NCBI RefSeq assembly: GCF_001050015.1
Contig: NZ_CVTB01000222.1
Span: 105,459 to 169,458, forward strand
Origin: Mycolicibacterium malmesburyense
GTDB lineage: Bacteria > Actinomycetota > Actinomycetes > Mycobacteriales > Mycobacteriaceae
DNA: 64,000 nucleotides
Reading direction: 5' to 3'
The translations under genes were made by a program, and so were the position numbers. Shown piece by piece: positions 9,940-19,787 of the stretch (position 1 is the stretch's first letter; the number at the start of each line of letters is the position of its first letter). The notes beneath the pieces were generated by a model. The model made no database searches and was not told where the DNA came from. It was given only the letters and a program-made list of their open reading frames with translations.

Positions 9940-10401
9940 ATGACGGAGCCGCAGTTCGGTGGCAGTGAGCATGGCAGCACACCCCCGCCGCCCCCACAAG
10001 AATCGGACTACCAGCAGCAATATCCGCCACCGCCCGGCGAGTACGGCCCACCGCCCGGCGAGTACGGCGCTCCGTCCGGTGAATATGGCCCTCCGCCCGG
10101 GGGCTATCCGCCCGTCTACGGCGATCCCATGGCTCCGTACGGGCGTCACCCCATCACCGGCGAGCCCTACTCCGATAAGTCCAAGCTGATCGCGGGCCTG
10201 CTGCAGCTGCTCGGCCTCTTCGGTCTGGTCGGCATCGGCCGCATCTACCTCGGTTACACCGGGCTCGGCGTCGCCCAGCTGGTCGTCGGCCTCATCACGT
10301 GCGGTATCGGCGCCATCATCTGGGGCATCATCGACGCCATCATGCTGCTCACCGACAAGGTCCGCGATCCTCAGGGGCGCCCTCTGCGCGATGGCACCTA
10401 G
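9940..10401 (+). CDS. TM2 domain protein with Pro/Gly/Tyr-rich N terminus
   Basis: About 153 residues from the ATG at 9940 (MTEPQFGGSEHG). Residues 10-60 are a low-complexity segment with repeated GEYGPPP units. The C-terminal half is a TM2 domain: KSKLIAGLLQLLGLFGLVGIGRIYLG, then GVAQLVVGLITCGIGAIIWGIIDAIMLL, two membrane helices joined by a short turn. Such Pro-rich membrane proteins are common in mycobacteria; function unknown. It matches the position of the small membrane genes Rv1615/Rv1616 in M. tuberculosis. The 3' end overlaps the next gene by 11 bases. Confidence 0.8.
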   Translation: MTEPQFGGSEHGSTPPPPPQESDYQQQYPPPPGEYGPPPGEYGAPSGEYGPPPGGYPPVYGDPMAPYGRHPITGEPYSDKSKLIAGLLQLLGLFGLVGIGRIYLGYTGLGVAQLVVGLITCGIGAIIWGIIDAIMLLTDKVRDPQGRPLRDGT

Positions 10402-10801
10402 CGCCGGCACGAGCCGCAGGCATCTTTACGGCGCCCTCGGTACCGGCGCCGTGCTGGTCGGCGCCCTGACCTACATCGGCGTCGCCGACCCGCACCGCCC
10501 GAATTTCGTCTTCCCTGCCTGCCCGTTCAAGGTCTTGACCGGCCTGAACTGCCCCGCGTGCGGCGGCTTACGGATGACGCACGACCTACTCCACGGCGAC
10601 CTCGCCGCGGCGGTCGTCGACAACGTCTACCTGCTCGTGGGCCTCCCGCTCCTGCTGACCTGGCTCCTGGTTCGCTGGCGCCAAAGCAAACCATTGATGA
10701 ACACCCCGATGATCATCGTGATCGTCGTCTCGGCCCTGACCTGGACAGTGGTGCGTAACCTCCCCGGATTCCCGCTGGTCCCCACGGTTCTCGACGGGTG
10801 A
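10391..10801 (+). CDS. DUF2752 membrane protein
   Basis: 136 residues with three hydrophobic segments. The DUF2752 hallmark is FPACPFKVLTGLNCPACGGLRMTHDLLHGD: three cysteines in a CPxK...CPxCG arrangement followed by a conserved RxxH. The role of the family is unknown; the Cys pattern might bind a metal. ATG at 10391 lies inside the end of the TM2 gene, so the two are coupled. Confidence 0.82.
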   Translation: MAPSAGTSRRHLYGALGTGAVLVGALTYIGVADPHRPNFVFPACPFKVLTGLNCPACGGLRMTHDLLHGDLAAAVVDNVYLLVGLPLLLTWLLVRWRQSKPLMNTPMIIVIVVSALTWTVVRNLPGFPLVPTVLDG

Positions 10802-10884
10802 GGTCATAACCGCGCTGATACAATCGGCTGCGGGCCGGTGCAGTCCCGGACATGAATTCTTCCGGATTGCGAAGGTGCCCCGCG

Positions 10885-13800
10885 ATGCTGTTTTCGGCAT
10901 TCCCCGAACCCCAGGGTCTCTACGACCCGGCCAATGAAGCGGATTCCTGCGGTGTCGCCATGGTCGCCGACATCCAGGGTCGTCGCTCGCATTCCATCGT
11001 TGCCGACGGTCTGACCGCCCTCGAGCACCTCGACCACCGCGGGGCCGCAGGCGCCGAGACCAACAGCGGCGACGGCGCCGGCATCCTCATCCAGCTGCCC
11101 GTCGAACTGCTGCGCGACGTCGTCGACCTCGACCTCCCCGCACCCGCGCTCGACGGCAGCAACACCTTCGCCGCCGGTATCTGCTTCATGCCGCAGGAAC
11201 CCGGCGCCCGATCGGCCGCCCGCGAAATGATCGAGGCCATCGCCGACGACGAAGGCCTCAAGGTCCTCGGCTGGCGCATCCTTCCGATCGACCCCCTCGG
11301 AGCCGACCTCGGTGCGACGGCAATGGGTTGCATGCCACACATGGAGCAGTTGTTCGTCACGTCCACCAGCGACGTCGGCGGCATCGACCTCGACCGTCGC
11401 GTCTACCCGCTCCGCAAACGGGCCGAACGCGAAGGCGTGTACTTCCCATCGCTTTCCAGCCGCACCATGGCCTACAAAGGCATGCTCACCACAAAGCAGC
11501 TGCCCCAATACTTTCCGGATCTGCGCGACGAACGCTGCCGCAGCGCCATCGCGATCGTGCACAGCCGCTTCTCGACGAACACCTTCCCGTCATGGCCACT
11601 GGCGCACCCGTTCCGCTTCGTCGCCCACAACGGCGAGATCAACACGGTCCGCGGCAACCGCAACCGCATGCGCGCACGCGAGGCGATGCTGGCCAGCGCC
11701 AACATCCCCGGCGACATCTCTCGCGTGTTCCCGATCTGCACGCCCGACGCGTCCGACTCCGCATCCTTCGACGAGGTGCTCGAACTGCTGCACCTCGGCG
11801 GTCGCAGCCTGCCCCACGCCGTGCTGATGATGATTCCGGAGGCGTGGGAGAACAACACCACCATGGACGAGGCCGAGCGCGCCTTCTGGCAGTTCCACGC
11901 GTCCTTGATGGAGCCCTGGGACGGCCCCGCCTGCGTCACCTTCACCGACGGCACCCTCGTCGGTGCGGTACTGGACCGCAACGGATTACGGCCCGGCCGG
12001 TGGTGGCGCACCATCGACGACCGCATCATCCTCGCCAGCGAGAGCGGCGTCCTCGACGTGCCCTCGGCGCAGATCGTCGCCAAGGGCCGCCTGCAGCCCG
12101 GCAAGATGTTCCTCGTTGACACCGCGCAGGGTCGCATCGTCGCCGACGACGAGATCAAAGCGAACCTCTCGGCGGAGGAGGCCTACGGCGAATGGCTGCA
12201 CGCCGGCCTGCTCGACATCGCCACGTTGCCCGACCGCGGCCGCATCCAGCCCAACCATGACAACGTCGTCAAGCGCCAGATCGCCTTCGGCTACACCGAA
12301 GAGGATCTGCGCGTCCTGCTCACCCCGATGGCCGCCGCCGGGGCGGAACCGCTCGGCTCCATGGGTACCGACACCCCGGCCGCCGTACTCTCGCAGCGTT
12401 CCCGTCTGCTCTACGACTACTTCGTCGAACTCTTCGCCCAGGTGACCAACCCGCCGCTGGACGCCATCCGCGAGGAGATCGTCACGTCGATGGCCCGCAT
12501 CATGGGCCCCGAACAGAACCTGCTCGAACCGTCCGCCGCGTCCTGCCGCCAGATCCTGCTGCGCTGGCCGGTTCTCGACAACGACGAGCTCAACAAGGTC
12601 GTCCACGTCAACGACGAGGGCGAGCACCCTGGGCTGCGCACCACCGTGCTCAAGGCGCTCTACGACGTCGAGCGTGGCGGTGAAGGCCTCGCCGACGCCC
12701 TCGAGGACCTCCGCCACAAGGCCTGCGAGGCGATCGCCAAAGGCGCTCGGACCCTTGTCATCTCGGACCGCGACTCCGACCACACCCGCGCGCCGATCCC
12801 ATCGCTGCTCGCCGTCTCCGCCGTGCACCATCACCTCGTGCGCACCAAGGAACGCACCACCGTCGCGCTGGTCGTCGAGAGCGGCGACGCCCGCGAGGTG
12901 CACCACATCGCGATGCTCATCGGCTTCGGCGCCGCCGCGGTCAACCCGTATCTCGCGTTCGAGTCGATCGAAGACCTCGTCCGCGAAGGCGAACTCACCG
13001 GCATCGAACCCGCCGCCGCGGTACGCAACTACTGCAAGGCCCTCGGCAAGGGTGTGATGAAGGTGATGAGCAAGATGGGCATCTCCACCGTCGCGTCCTA
13101 CACGGCCGCGCAGGTCTTCGAGGCCGTCGGCATCGACAAGGCCGTCATCGACGAATACTTCACCGGCACCCCGAGCCAACTCGGCGGCGTCGGCCTCGAT
13201 GTCATCGCCGAAGAGGTCAAACAACGCCACCGGCGGGCCTACCCCGAGAATCCGACCGAACGTGTGCACCGTCGCCTCGAGGTCGGCGGCGAGTACGCGT
13301 TCCGTCGGGAGGGCGAACTGCACCTGTTCACCCCCGAAGTGGTGTTCCTGCTGCAGCATTCGACCCGCACCGCCCGCTACGACGTCTTCCAGCGCTACAC
13401 CGACGAGGTCGACCGCCTCTCTCGTGAGGGCGGTGCGCTGCGCGGCCTGTTCGAGTTCAGGAAGCTCCGTCCGCCCGTGCCGCTCGACGAGGTCGAGTCC
13501 GTCGAGGAGATCGTCAAGCGGTTCAACACCGGCGCCATGAGCTACGGCTCCATCTCGGCCGAAGCCCACGAGACGATGGCGATCGCGATGAACAACCTCG
13601 GCGGCCGCTCGAACTCCGGGGAGGGCGGCGAGGAGACCGACCGGCTCTACGACCCGAAGCGGCGCAGCGCCGTCAAACAGGTCGCCTCCGGCCGCTTCGG
13701 CGTCACCAGCGACTACCTGGTGAACGCGACGGACATCCAGATCAAGATGGCCCAAGGCGCGAAACCCGGTGAGGGCGGCCAACTCCCGGGCTTCAAGGTG

Positions 13801-15426
13801 TACCCGAACATCGCCAAGACCCGGCACTCGACACCCGGCGTCGGCCTCATCTCGCCGCCGCCGCACCACGACATCTACTCCATCGAGGACCTGGCGCAGC
13901 TGATCCACGACCTCAAGAACGCCAACGACCAGGCGCGCATCCACGTCAAGCTGGTCAGCAGCGTCGGCGTCGGCACCGTCGCCGCCGGCGTGTCCAAGGC
14001 CCACGCCGACGTCGTGCTGATCTCCGGCTACGACGGCGGAACCGGCGCCGCACCGTTGACCAGCCTCAAACACGCCGGGGTGCCGTGGGAGATCGGGCTG
14101 GCCGAGACCCAGCAGACGTTGATGCTCAACGGGTTACGCGACCGCATCACCGTCCAGTGCGACGGCGGCATGCGCACCGCGCGCGACGTCATCGTCGCGG
14201 CGTTGCTCGGCGCCGAGGAGTACGGCTTCGCCACCGCTCCGCTGATCGTGTCGGGCTGCATCATGATGCGCGTCTGCCACCTCGACACCTGCCCCGTCGG
14301 CGTGGCCACCCAGAATCCCGAACTGCGCGCCCGCTTCACCGGCAAGCCCGAGTTCGTGGAGAACTTCTTCCGCTTCATCGCCGAGGACATCCGTAAATAC
14401 CTGGCGGAGCTCGGGTTCCGCACCCTCGACGAGGCCATCGGTCACGCCGAACTGCTCGACACCGACAAGGGAGTCGCCCACTGGAAGAGCCGGGGCCTCG
14501 ACCTTTCGCCGATCTTCGCTGTGCCCGCCGACGGCCACACCGGCGAACCCACGCCACGACGCAAGATCCGCGACCAGTACCACGCACTGGACCAGGCCCT
14601 CGACCAGACGCTCATCCAGCTCGCCGAGGGCGCCCTCGAGGACGCCCATCCCGTCCGACTCGAACTGCCCATCCGAAACGTCAACCGGACCGTGGGCACG
14701 CTGCTGGGGTCCGAAGTGACCCGGCGCTACGGCGCGCAGGGCCTGCCCGACGGCACCATCCACATCACGCTGACCGGTTCGGCCGGCCAGTCGCTCGGCG
14801 CATTCCTGCCGCCCGGCATCACCCTCGAACTCATCGGCGACGCCAACGACTACGTCGGAAAGGGCTTGTCCGGCGGCCGGATCATCGTGCGGCCACCCGA
14901 CGACGTGCTCTTCCTCGCCGAGGACAACGTGATCGCCGGCAACACCCTGCTGTTCGGCGCGACATCCGGCGAGGTGTACCTGCGCGGCCGCGCCGGAGAG
15001 CGCTTCGCCGCCCGCAACTCCGGTGCGCTGACCGTCGTCGAGGGTGTCGGCGACCACGCCTGCGAGTACATGACCGGCGGCCGGGTGGTGGTCCTCGGCA
15101 AGACCGGCCGCAACATGGCCGCGGGCATGTCCGGCGGCGTCGCGTTCGTCCTCGGCCTGGACCCGAGGCGGGTCAACACCGAGATGGTCGAGCTGCAACG
15201 CCTTGACCCGGAGGATCTCGCCTGGCTGCGCGACGTGATCTCGCGCCACGCCCAGCACACCGGCAGCAGCCTGGCGACCTCCGTGCTGTCGGACTGGCCG
15301 AGGCGCAGCACCCAATTCACCAAGATCATGCCCCGCGACTACCAGCGCGTGCTGGAGGCCACACTCACCGCCAAACGCGAGGGACGCGACGTCGACACCG
15401 CGATCATGGAGGCCAGCCGTGGCTGA
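10885..15426 (+). CDS. gltB: Glutamate synthase large (alpha) subunit
   Basis: NADPH-dependent GOGAT large chain: takes amide nitrogen from glutamine and makes glutamate from 2-oxoglutarate. About 1513 residues from the ATG at 10885; a longer start at 10852 lacks a ribosome site, whereas GAAGG precedes 10885. The N-terminal amidotransferase Cys is in [10 protein letters not shown] after a 21-residue propeptide. The FMN domain shows [19 protein letters not shown]. The 3Fe-4S cluster cysteines are in [15 protein letters not shown]. The C-terminal glutamate synthase beta-helix domain follows ([15 protein letters not shown]). Overlaps gltD by eight bases. In M. tuberculosis gltBD lies elsewhere (Rv3859c-Rv3858c). 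Confidence 0.97.
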   Translation: MLFSAFPEPQGLYDPANEADSCGVAMVADIQGRRSHSIVADGLTALEHLDHRGAAGAETNSGDGAGILIQLPVELLRDVVDLDLPAPALDGSNTFAAGICFMPQEPGARSAAREMIEAIADDEGLKVLGWRILPIDPLGADLGATAMGCMPHMEQLFVTSTSDVGGIDLDRRVYPLRKRAEREGVYFPSLSSRTMAYKGMLTTKQLPQYFPDLRDERCRSAIAIVHSRFSTNTFPSWPLAHPFRFVAHNGEINTVRGNRNRMRAREAMLASANIPGDISRVFPICTPDASDSASFDEVLELLHLGGRSLPHAVLMMIPEAWENNTTMDEAERAFWQFHASLMEPWDGPACVTFTDGTLVGAVLDRNGLRPGRWWRTIDDRIILASESGVLDVPSAQIVAKGRLQPGKMFLVDTAQGRIVADDEIKANLSAEEAYGEWLHAGLLDIATLPDRGRIQPNHDNVVKRQIAFGYTEEDLRVLLTPMAAAGAEPLGSMGTDTPAAVLSQRSRLLYDYFVELFAQVTNPPLDAIREEIVTSMARIMGPEQNLLEPSAASCRQILLRWPVLDNDELNKVVHVNDEGEHPGLRTTVLKALYDVERGGEGLADALEDLRHKACEAIAKGARTLVISDRDSDHTRAPIPSLLAVSAVHHHLVRTKERTTVALVVESGDAREVHHIAMLIGFGAAAVNPYLAFESIEDLVREGELTGIEPAAAVRNYCKALGKGVMKVMSKMGISTVASYTAAQVFEAVGIDKAVIDEYFTGTPSQLGGVGLDVIAEEVKQRHRRAYPENPTERVHRRLEVGGEYAFRREGELHLFTPEVVFLLQHSTRTARYDVFQRYTDEVDRLSREGGALRGLFEFRKLRPPVPLDEVESVEEIVKRFNTGAMSYGSISAEAHETMAIAMNNLGGRSNSGEGGEETDRLYDPKRRSAVKQVASGRFGVTSDYLVNATDIQIKMAQGAKPGEGGQLPGFKVYPNIAKTRHSTPGVGLISPPPHHDIYSIEDLAQLIHDLKNANDQARIHVKLVSSVGVGTVAAGVSKAHADVVLISGYDGGTGAAPLTSLKHAGVPWEIGLAETQQTLMLNGLRDRITVQCDGGMRTARDVIVAALLGAEEYGFATAPLIVSGCIMMRVCHLDTCPVGVATQNPELRARFTGKPEFVENFFRFIAEDIRKYLAELGFRTLDEAIGHAELLDTDKGVAHWKSRGLDLSPIFAVPADGHTGEPTPRRKIRDQYHALDQALDQTLIQLAEGALEDAHPVRLELPIRNVNRTVGTLLGSEVTRRYGAQGLPDGTIHITLTGSAGQSLGAFLPPGITLELIGDANDYVGKGLSGGRIIVRPPDDVLFLAEDNVIAGNTLLFGATSGEVYLRGRAGERFAARNSGALTVVEGVGDHACEYMTGGRVVVLGKTGRNMAAGMSGGVAFVLGLDPRRVNTEMVELQRLDPEDLAWLRDVISRHAQHTGSSLATSVLSDWPRRSTQFTKIMPRDYQRVLEATLTAKREGRDVDTAIMEASRG

Positions 15427-16936
15427 TCCCACCGGATTTCTCAAGGTTCCGAAGGTCGAGGCCGCCAAGCGACCCGTCGACGAACGCGTCGGCGACTGGC
15501 GCGAGGTCTACGAACAGCACGACCCGAACCGGTGCGCCGCCGAGGTCTCGCAGCAGGCCCGGCGGTGTATGGACTGCGGAATCCCGTTCTGCCACTCCGG
15601 ATCCGCCGGCTGCCCACTGGGCAACCTCATTCCCGAATGGAACGATCTGGTGCGCCGCGGCCGATGGGACGCCGCCAGCGACCGCCTGCACGCCACCAAC
15701 AACTTCCCGGAGTTCACCGGCCGGTTGTGCCCGGCGCCGTGTGAGGCCGCCTGCGTCCTGTCGATCTCCGAGGAGCAGACCGGCGGCAGCGTCACGATCA
15801 AGCGCATCGAGCAGACCATCGCCGACCACGCGTGGCTCAATGGCCAGGTGGAACCGCAACCCGCGGCCATCGCCTCCGGTAAACGCGTCGCGATCGTCGG
15901 CTCCGGCCCGGCGGGACTGGCTGCGGCACAACAGCTCACCCGCGCCGGCCATGAGGTCACCGTCTACGAGCGCGACGACCGCATCGGCGGGCTGATGCGC
16001 TACGGCATCCCGGAATACAAACTCGAGAAGGCGACGCTGGATCAGCGACTGGCCCAGATGCGCTCGGAGGGAACGCGTTTCGTCACCGAGACCGAGGTCG
16101 GCGTCGACGTGTCGGTCGAACAACTCCGCGCGCAGTACGACGCCGTCGTGCTCGCGGTCGGCGCGCTGCGTGCGCGCGACAACGAGGTCGAGGGGCGACA
16201 CCTCGAGGGCGTCCACCTCGCGATGGAGCACCTGGTGCCCGCCAACAAGGAATGCGAGGGTGACGGGCCCACCCCGATCAGCGCCGAGGGCAAGCACGTC
16301 GTGATCATCGGCGGCGGCGACACCGGCGCCGACTGCCTGGGCACCGCGCATCGACAAGGGGCGCTGTCGGTCACCCAGCTCGACTACAACCCCGAACCGC
16401 CCGAAACCCGCGACGACTCCCGCACACCGTGGCCGACGTGGCCGCTCGTGCTGCGCACCCGGCTTTCACCGGCACACGCCGAGGGTGGGCACCGCCGCTA
16501 CGAGGTCGCCGTGCAGCGTTTCCTCGGTGACGACCGCGGTCACCTGCGCGCGTTGGAGGTCGCCGAGGTCAAGGTCGAGCGTGACGTGAAAAGCCCAGAC
16601 GGCCGCCGCGTCATCACCCCGGTCGGCGAACCGATGGAGATCCCCTGCGAGCTCGCGTTGTTGGCCATCGGTTTCGAGGGCGTCGAACACATGCCGCTGC
16701 TCGACGACCTGGGCCTGACACTGAATCGGCGCGGCGCACTGCCGTGCGGTTCGGACTGGCAGACCGACGCGCCCGGCGTATTCGTCTGCGGTGACGCCCA
16801 CCGCGGTGCATCGCTGATCGTCTGGGCGATCGCCGAGGGTCGCAGCGCGGCGCACGCGGTCGACGCGTATCTGATGGGGGAGTCGGATCTGCCGGCGCCG
16901 GTGATTCCGGGCGCGCTTCCGCTCGCCGTCGTCTGA
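15419..16936 (+). CDS. gltD: Glutamate synthase small (beta) subunit
   Basis: Supplies electrons from NADPH through FAD and 4Fe-4S clusters to GltB. 505 residues. N-terminal cluster cysteines are in [18 protein letters not shown] and CPAPCEAAC. The FAD site is [16 protein letters not shown] and the NADPH site is [17 protein letters not shown]; the C-terminal FAD contact is [22 protein letters not shown] start lies inside the end of gltB, so both subunits are translated together. Confidence 0.97.
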   Translation: MADPTGFLKVPKVEAAKRPVDERVGDWREVYEQHDPNRCAAEVSQQARRCMDCGIPFCHSGSAGCPLGNLIPEWNDLVRRGRWDAASDRLHATNNFPEFTGRLCPAPCEAACVLSISEEQTGGSVTIKRIEQTIADHAWLNGQVEPQPAAIASGKRVAIVGSGPAGLAAAQQLTRAGHEVTVYERDDRIGGLMRYGIPEYKLEKATLDQRLAQMRSEGTRFVTETEVGVDVSVEQLRAQYDAVVLAVGALRARDNEVEGRHLEGVHLAMEHLVPANKECEGDGPTPISAEGKHVVIIGGGDTGADCLGTAHRQGALSVTQLDYNPEPPETRDDSRTPWPTWPLVLRTRLSPAHAEGGHRRYEVAVQRFLGDDRGHLRALEVAEVKVERDVKSPDGRRVITPVGEPMEIPCELALLAIGFEGVEHMPLLDDLGLTLNRRGALPCGSDWQTDAPGVFVCGDAHRGASLIVWAIAEGRSAAHAVDAYLMGESDLPAPVIPGALPLAVV

Positions 16937-16948
16937 ATCGATAACGAC

Positions 16949-16954
16949 TATGCT
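16949..16954 (+). promoter_or_regulatory. -10 element (TATGCT) for a leaderless pyk mRNA
   Basis: TATGCT fits the mycobacterial TANNNT -10 rule and ends eight bases before the GTG start of pyk. Transcription would begin at or very near the start codon. No clear -35 hexamer is visible. Inferred from sequence only. Confidence 0.45.
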
Positions 16955-16962
16955 CGAGTGTC

Positions 16963-18381
16963 GTGAATAGACGCGGGAAGATCGTCTGCACCCTCGGTCC
17001 GGCCACCGCGACCGATGACGCCGTCCGTGCGCTGGTCGCGGCCGGAATGGATGTCGCACGGCTCAACTTCAGCCACGGCGACTATCCCGATCACGAAGCC
17101 AATTACAAGCGTGTCCGGTCCGCGTCGGACGCCACCGGCCGCGCCGTCGGCATCCTCGCCGACCTGCAGGGCCCCAAGATCCGGCTCGGCCGGTTCAAGG
17201 ACGGCCCCACCTTCTGGGCCGCGGGCGAGACGGTGCGCATCACCGTCGACGACATCGAGGGCACCGCGGACCGCGTCTCGACCACGTACAAGCGCCTCGT
17301 CGAGGACGCCACGCCCGGCGACCGGGTTCTGGTCGACGACGGCAACGTCGGCCTGGTCGTCGAGCGCATCGAGGGCAACGACGTCATCTGCACCGTCACC
17401 GAAGGCGGTCCGGTCAGCAACAACAAGGGCATGTCGCTTCCCGGGATGAACGTCTCGGCGCCGGCCCTGTCCGAGAAGGACATCGACGACCTGGAGTTCG
17501 CACTGCGCCTCGGCGTCGACTTCGTCGCGCTGTCGTTCGTGCGCTCACCGGCCGACATCGAACTCGTGCACGAGGTGATGGACCGAGTCGGCCGCCGGGT
17601 GCCCGTCATCGCCAAGCTCGAAAAGCCCGAAGCCATCGACAACCTCGAGGCCGTCGTGCTGGCCTTCGACGCCATCATGGTCGCCCGCGGTGACCTCGGT
17701 GTGGAACTGCCGCTCGAGGAAGTACCGCTGGTGCAGAAGCGCGCGATCCAAATGGCAAGGGAGAACGCGAAACCCGTCATCGTCGCGACGCAGATGCTGG
17801 AGTCGATGATCGAGAACTCGCGCCCCACCCGGGCCGAGGCGTCCGACGTCGCCAACGCGGTGCTCGACGGCACCGACGCGGTGATGCTGTCCGGCGAGAC
17901 GTCGGTGGGCAAGTACCCGCTCGAAACGGTCAAGACCATGGCGCGCATCATCCACGCGGTCGAGGAGAACTCGGTGGCCGCACCGCCGCTGACCCACGTG
18001 CCCCGCACCAAGCGCGGCGTCATCTCCTATGCCGCACGCGACATCGGCGAGCGCCTGGACGCCAAGGCGCTCGTGGCCTACACCCAATCGGGGGACACGG
18101 TGCGCAGGCTCGCGCGGCTGCACACACCGCTTCCGCTGCTGGCGTTCACCTCGCTGCCCGAGGTGCGCAGCCAGCTCGCCCTGAGCTGGGGCACCGAGAC
18201 GTTCATCGTGCCCCACATCCAGACCACGGACGGAATGATCCGTCAGGTGGACAAGTCGCTGCTCGAACTCGGCCGGTACAAGCGAGGCGACCTGGTGGTC
18301 GTGATCGCCGGGATTCCGCCGGGCACGGTGGGATCGACCAACCTGATCCATGTGCACCGGATCGGCGAGGACGACGTGTGA
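16963..18381 (+). CDS. pyk: Pyruvate kinase
   Basis: Last step of glycolysis, PEP plus ADP to pyruvate plus ATP. 472 residues, the usual bacterial length without an extra C-terminal domain. Motifs: GKIVCTLGPAT at the N terminus, LNFSHG, DLQGPKIRLG, the catalytic Lys region IAKLEKPEAIDNLE, the metal site IMVARGDLGVELP, and PVIVATQMLESM. GTG start at 16963, 26 bases after gltD, without a ribosome site; a -10 immediately upstream suggests a leaderless transcript. Called pykA (Rv1617) in M. tuberculosis. Confidence 0.96.
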   Translation: MNRRGKIVCTLGPATATDDAVRALVAAGMDVARLNFSHGDYPDHEANYKRVRSASDATGRAVGILADLQGPKIRLGRFKDGPTFWAAGETVRITVDDIEGTADRVSTTYKRLVEDATPGDRVLVDDGNVGLVVERIEGNDVICTVTEGGPVSNNKGMSLPGMNVSAPALSEKDIDDLEFALRLGVDFVALSFVRSPADIELVHEVMDRVGRRVPVIAKLEKPEAIDNLEAVVLAFDAIMVARGDLGVELPLEEVPLVQKRAIQMARENAKPVIVATQMLESMIENSRPTRAEASDVANAVLDGTDAVMLSGETSVGKYPLETVKTMARIIHAVEENSVAAPPLTHVPRTKRGVISYAARDIGERLDAKALVAYTQSGDTVRRLARLHTPLPLLAFTSLPEVRSQLALSWGTETFIVPHIQTTDGMIRQVDKSLLELGRYKRGDLVVVIAGIPPGTVGSTNLIHVHRIGEDDV

Positions 18382-19238
18382 CAGCGGATTTCGACGAGCT
18401 GCTCGAGATTCTCGACCTCCGCCAGATCTCCGACGACACCTACCTCGGGTCGCATCCCAGCAAGAACCCCGTGCGGACCTTCGGCGGGCAGATGATGGCC
18501 CAGTCGTTCGTGGCGGCCGGGCGCAGCCTGAAGCATCCGACGCCGCCCAGCGCGCTGTCGGCTCACTTCATCGCCGGCGGGGATCCGGAGAAGGACCTGG
18601 AGTTCCATGTGGTGCGATTGCGCGATGAACGCCGCTTCGCCAACCGCCGCGTCGACGTCATCCAGGACGGTCAGCTGCTGACCACGGCGATGGTGTCGTT
18701 CCTGACCGGCGGTCGCAGCCTGGAACACGCGGTCGCGCCGCCCGACCTAACCGACCCCGAGTCGCTGCCACCGGTGGACGACCTGCTGCGGGGCTACGAG
18801 GAAGTCGTCCCGCACTTCGTCAATGCGCTACGGCCGATCGAGTGGCGCTACACCAACGATCCGAGTTGGGTGATGCGCGACAAGGGGGAGAAGCTGCCGC
18901 ACAACCGGGTGTGGATGAAGGCGCTCGGCCAGATGCCCGAAGACCCGGTGCTGCACGCCGCCGCGCTGGTCTACTCGTCGGACACCACCGTGCTCGACTC
19001 GATCATCACCACGCACGGCCTGTCGTGGGGCTACGACCGGATCTTCGCGGTCACCACCAACCACTCCGTGTGGTTCCACCGGCCCGTGCGCTTCGACCAA
19101 TGGATGCTGTACTCCACCGCCTCACCCGTGGCCGCCGACTCCCGCGGCCTGGGCACCGGCCACTTCTTCGACCGCTCCGGTCAACCCGTGGCCACGGTGG
19201 TGCAGGAGGGGATCGTCAAGTACTTCCCGCCGCGCTGA
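18378..19238 (+). CDS. tesB: Acyl-CoA thioesterase II
   Basis: Hydrolyses acyl-CoA to free fatty acid and CoA. 286 residues forming two hot-dog domains: domain 1 contains NPVRTFGGQMMAQSFVAAGRS, domain 2 contains SVWFHRPVRFDQWMLYS and SRGLGTGHFFDRSGQPVAT. The start overlaps the pyk stop by four bases. The stop codon directly abuts the stop codon of the convergent gene downstream, with no intergenic base. Same position as Rv1618 (tesB1). Confidence 0.93.
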   Translation: MTADFDELLEILDLRQISDDTYLGSHPSKNPVRTFGGQMMAQSFVAAGRSLKHPTPPSALSAHFIAGGDPEKDLEFHVVRLRDERRFANRRVDVIQDGQLLTTAMVSFLTGGRSLEHAVAPPDLTDPESLPPVDDLLRGYEEVVPHFVNALRPIEWRYTNDPSWVMRDKGEKLPHNRVWMKALGQMPEDPVLHAAALVYSSDTTVLDSIITTHGLSWGYDRIFAVTTNHSVWFHRPVRFDQWMLYSTASPVAADSRGLGTGHFFDRSGQPVATVVQEGIVKYFPPR

Positions 19239-19787
19239 CTACGGCGTCGGTGTCAGCGTGACGTCGAACTGGTCCTCGACGCGCTGCTGGAACTGCTCGG
19301 CGCACTGCTGCACCGCGTCCTGGTCGTTGCCCGCGCGGTTGATGCAGTCGATGTAGTCGGTGCCGCCGACCTGATTGAACCCCCAGACGGCGAGCCAGAT
19401 GACGACGATGGCCTCGATGATGCTCAAGATCCCGAGCACGATGCCGGCCATGGCGACGCCGCCGTTGGTCGCCTCACCGCGTTTGGCCCTTTGCCATCCG
19501 ATGAAGCCGAGGATCACGGCGACGACGCCGAGCACGATGCCGCCGAAGACGGACAGCAGCGCGATGATCGCGACCACGAGGGCGGCGATGCCGATGCCGT
19601 TCTTCGGCGCGTTCGCCGGCGGGGGATACGCGTAACCCTGGGGCGGGGCCTGGGGATAACCGCCGGGGTAGGCGCCGGGATAGCCCCCGTACTGAGGCTG
19701 TTGCGGAGGCGGTGGTGGTGGCGGCTGAGACGGCGGCTGTGGCGGCGGCGTCTGCGGAGGCGTCTCGGGCTGTTCCGGCTCGCTCAT
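19239..19787 (-). CDS. Pro-rich DUF4190-like membrane protein, coupled to cydC
   Basis: About 182 residues. Residues 1-60 are Pro/Gln/Gly/Tyr-rich (QTPPPQPPSQPPPP and PGAYPGGYPQ). Two hydrophobic helices follow (IGIAALVVAIIALLSVFGGIVLGVV and GGVAMAGIVLGILSIIEAIVVIWLAV) joined by a basic turn (GWQRAKRGEATNG), the DUF4190 layout. A C-terminal extracytoplasmic segment has two cysteines (DCINRAGN, QQCAEQFQQRVED). The ATG at 19787 overlaps the cydC stop (ATGA), which fixes the start and ties the gene to the cyd operon. Function unknown. Confidence 0.78.
   Translation of the reverse strand: MSEPEQPETPPQTPPPQPPSQPPPPPPPQQPQYGGYPGAYPGGYPQAPPQGYAYPPPANAPKNGIGIAALVVAIIALLSVFGGIVLGVVAVILGFIGWQRAKRGEATNGGVAMAGIVLGILSIIEAIVVIWLAVWGFNQVGGTDYIDCINRAGNDQDAVQQCAEQFQQRVEDQFDVTLTPTP

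Noticed and set aside
11986..14073. 695-residue open frame on the minus strand inside gltB
   Set aside because: It lies wholly antisense to the well-conserved gltB gene, has Arg/Asp/Gly-rich composition without motifs, and is a normal by-product of high-GC codon use.
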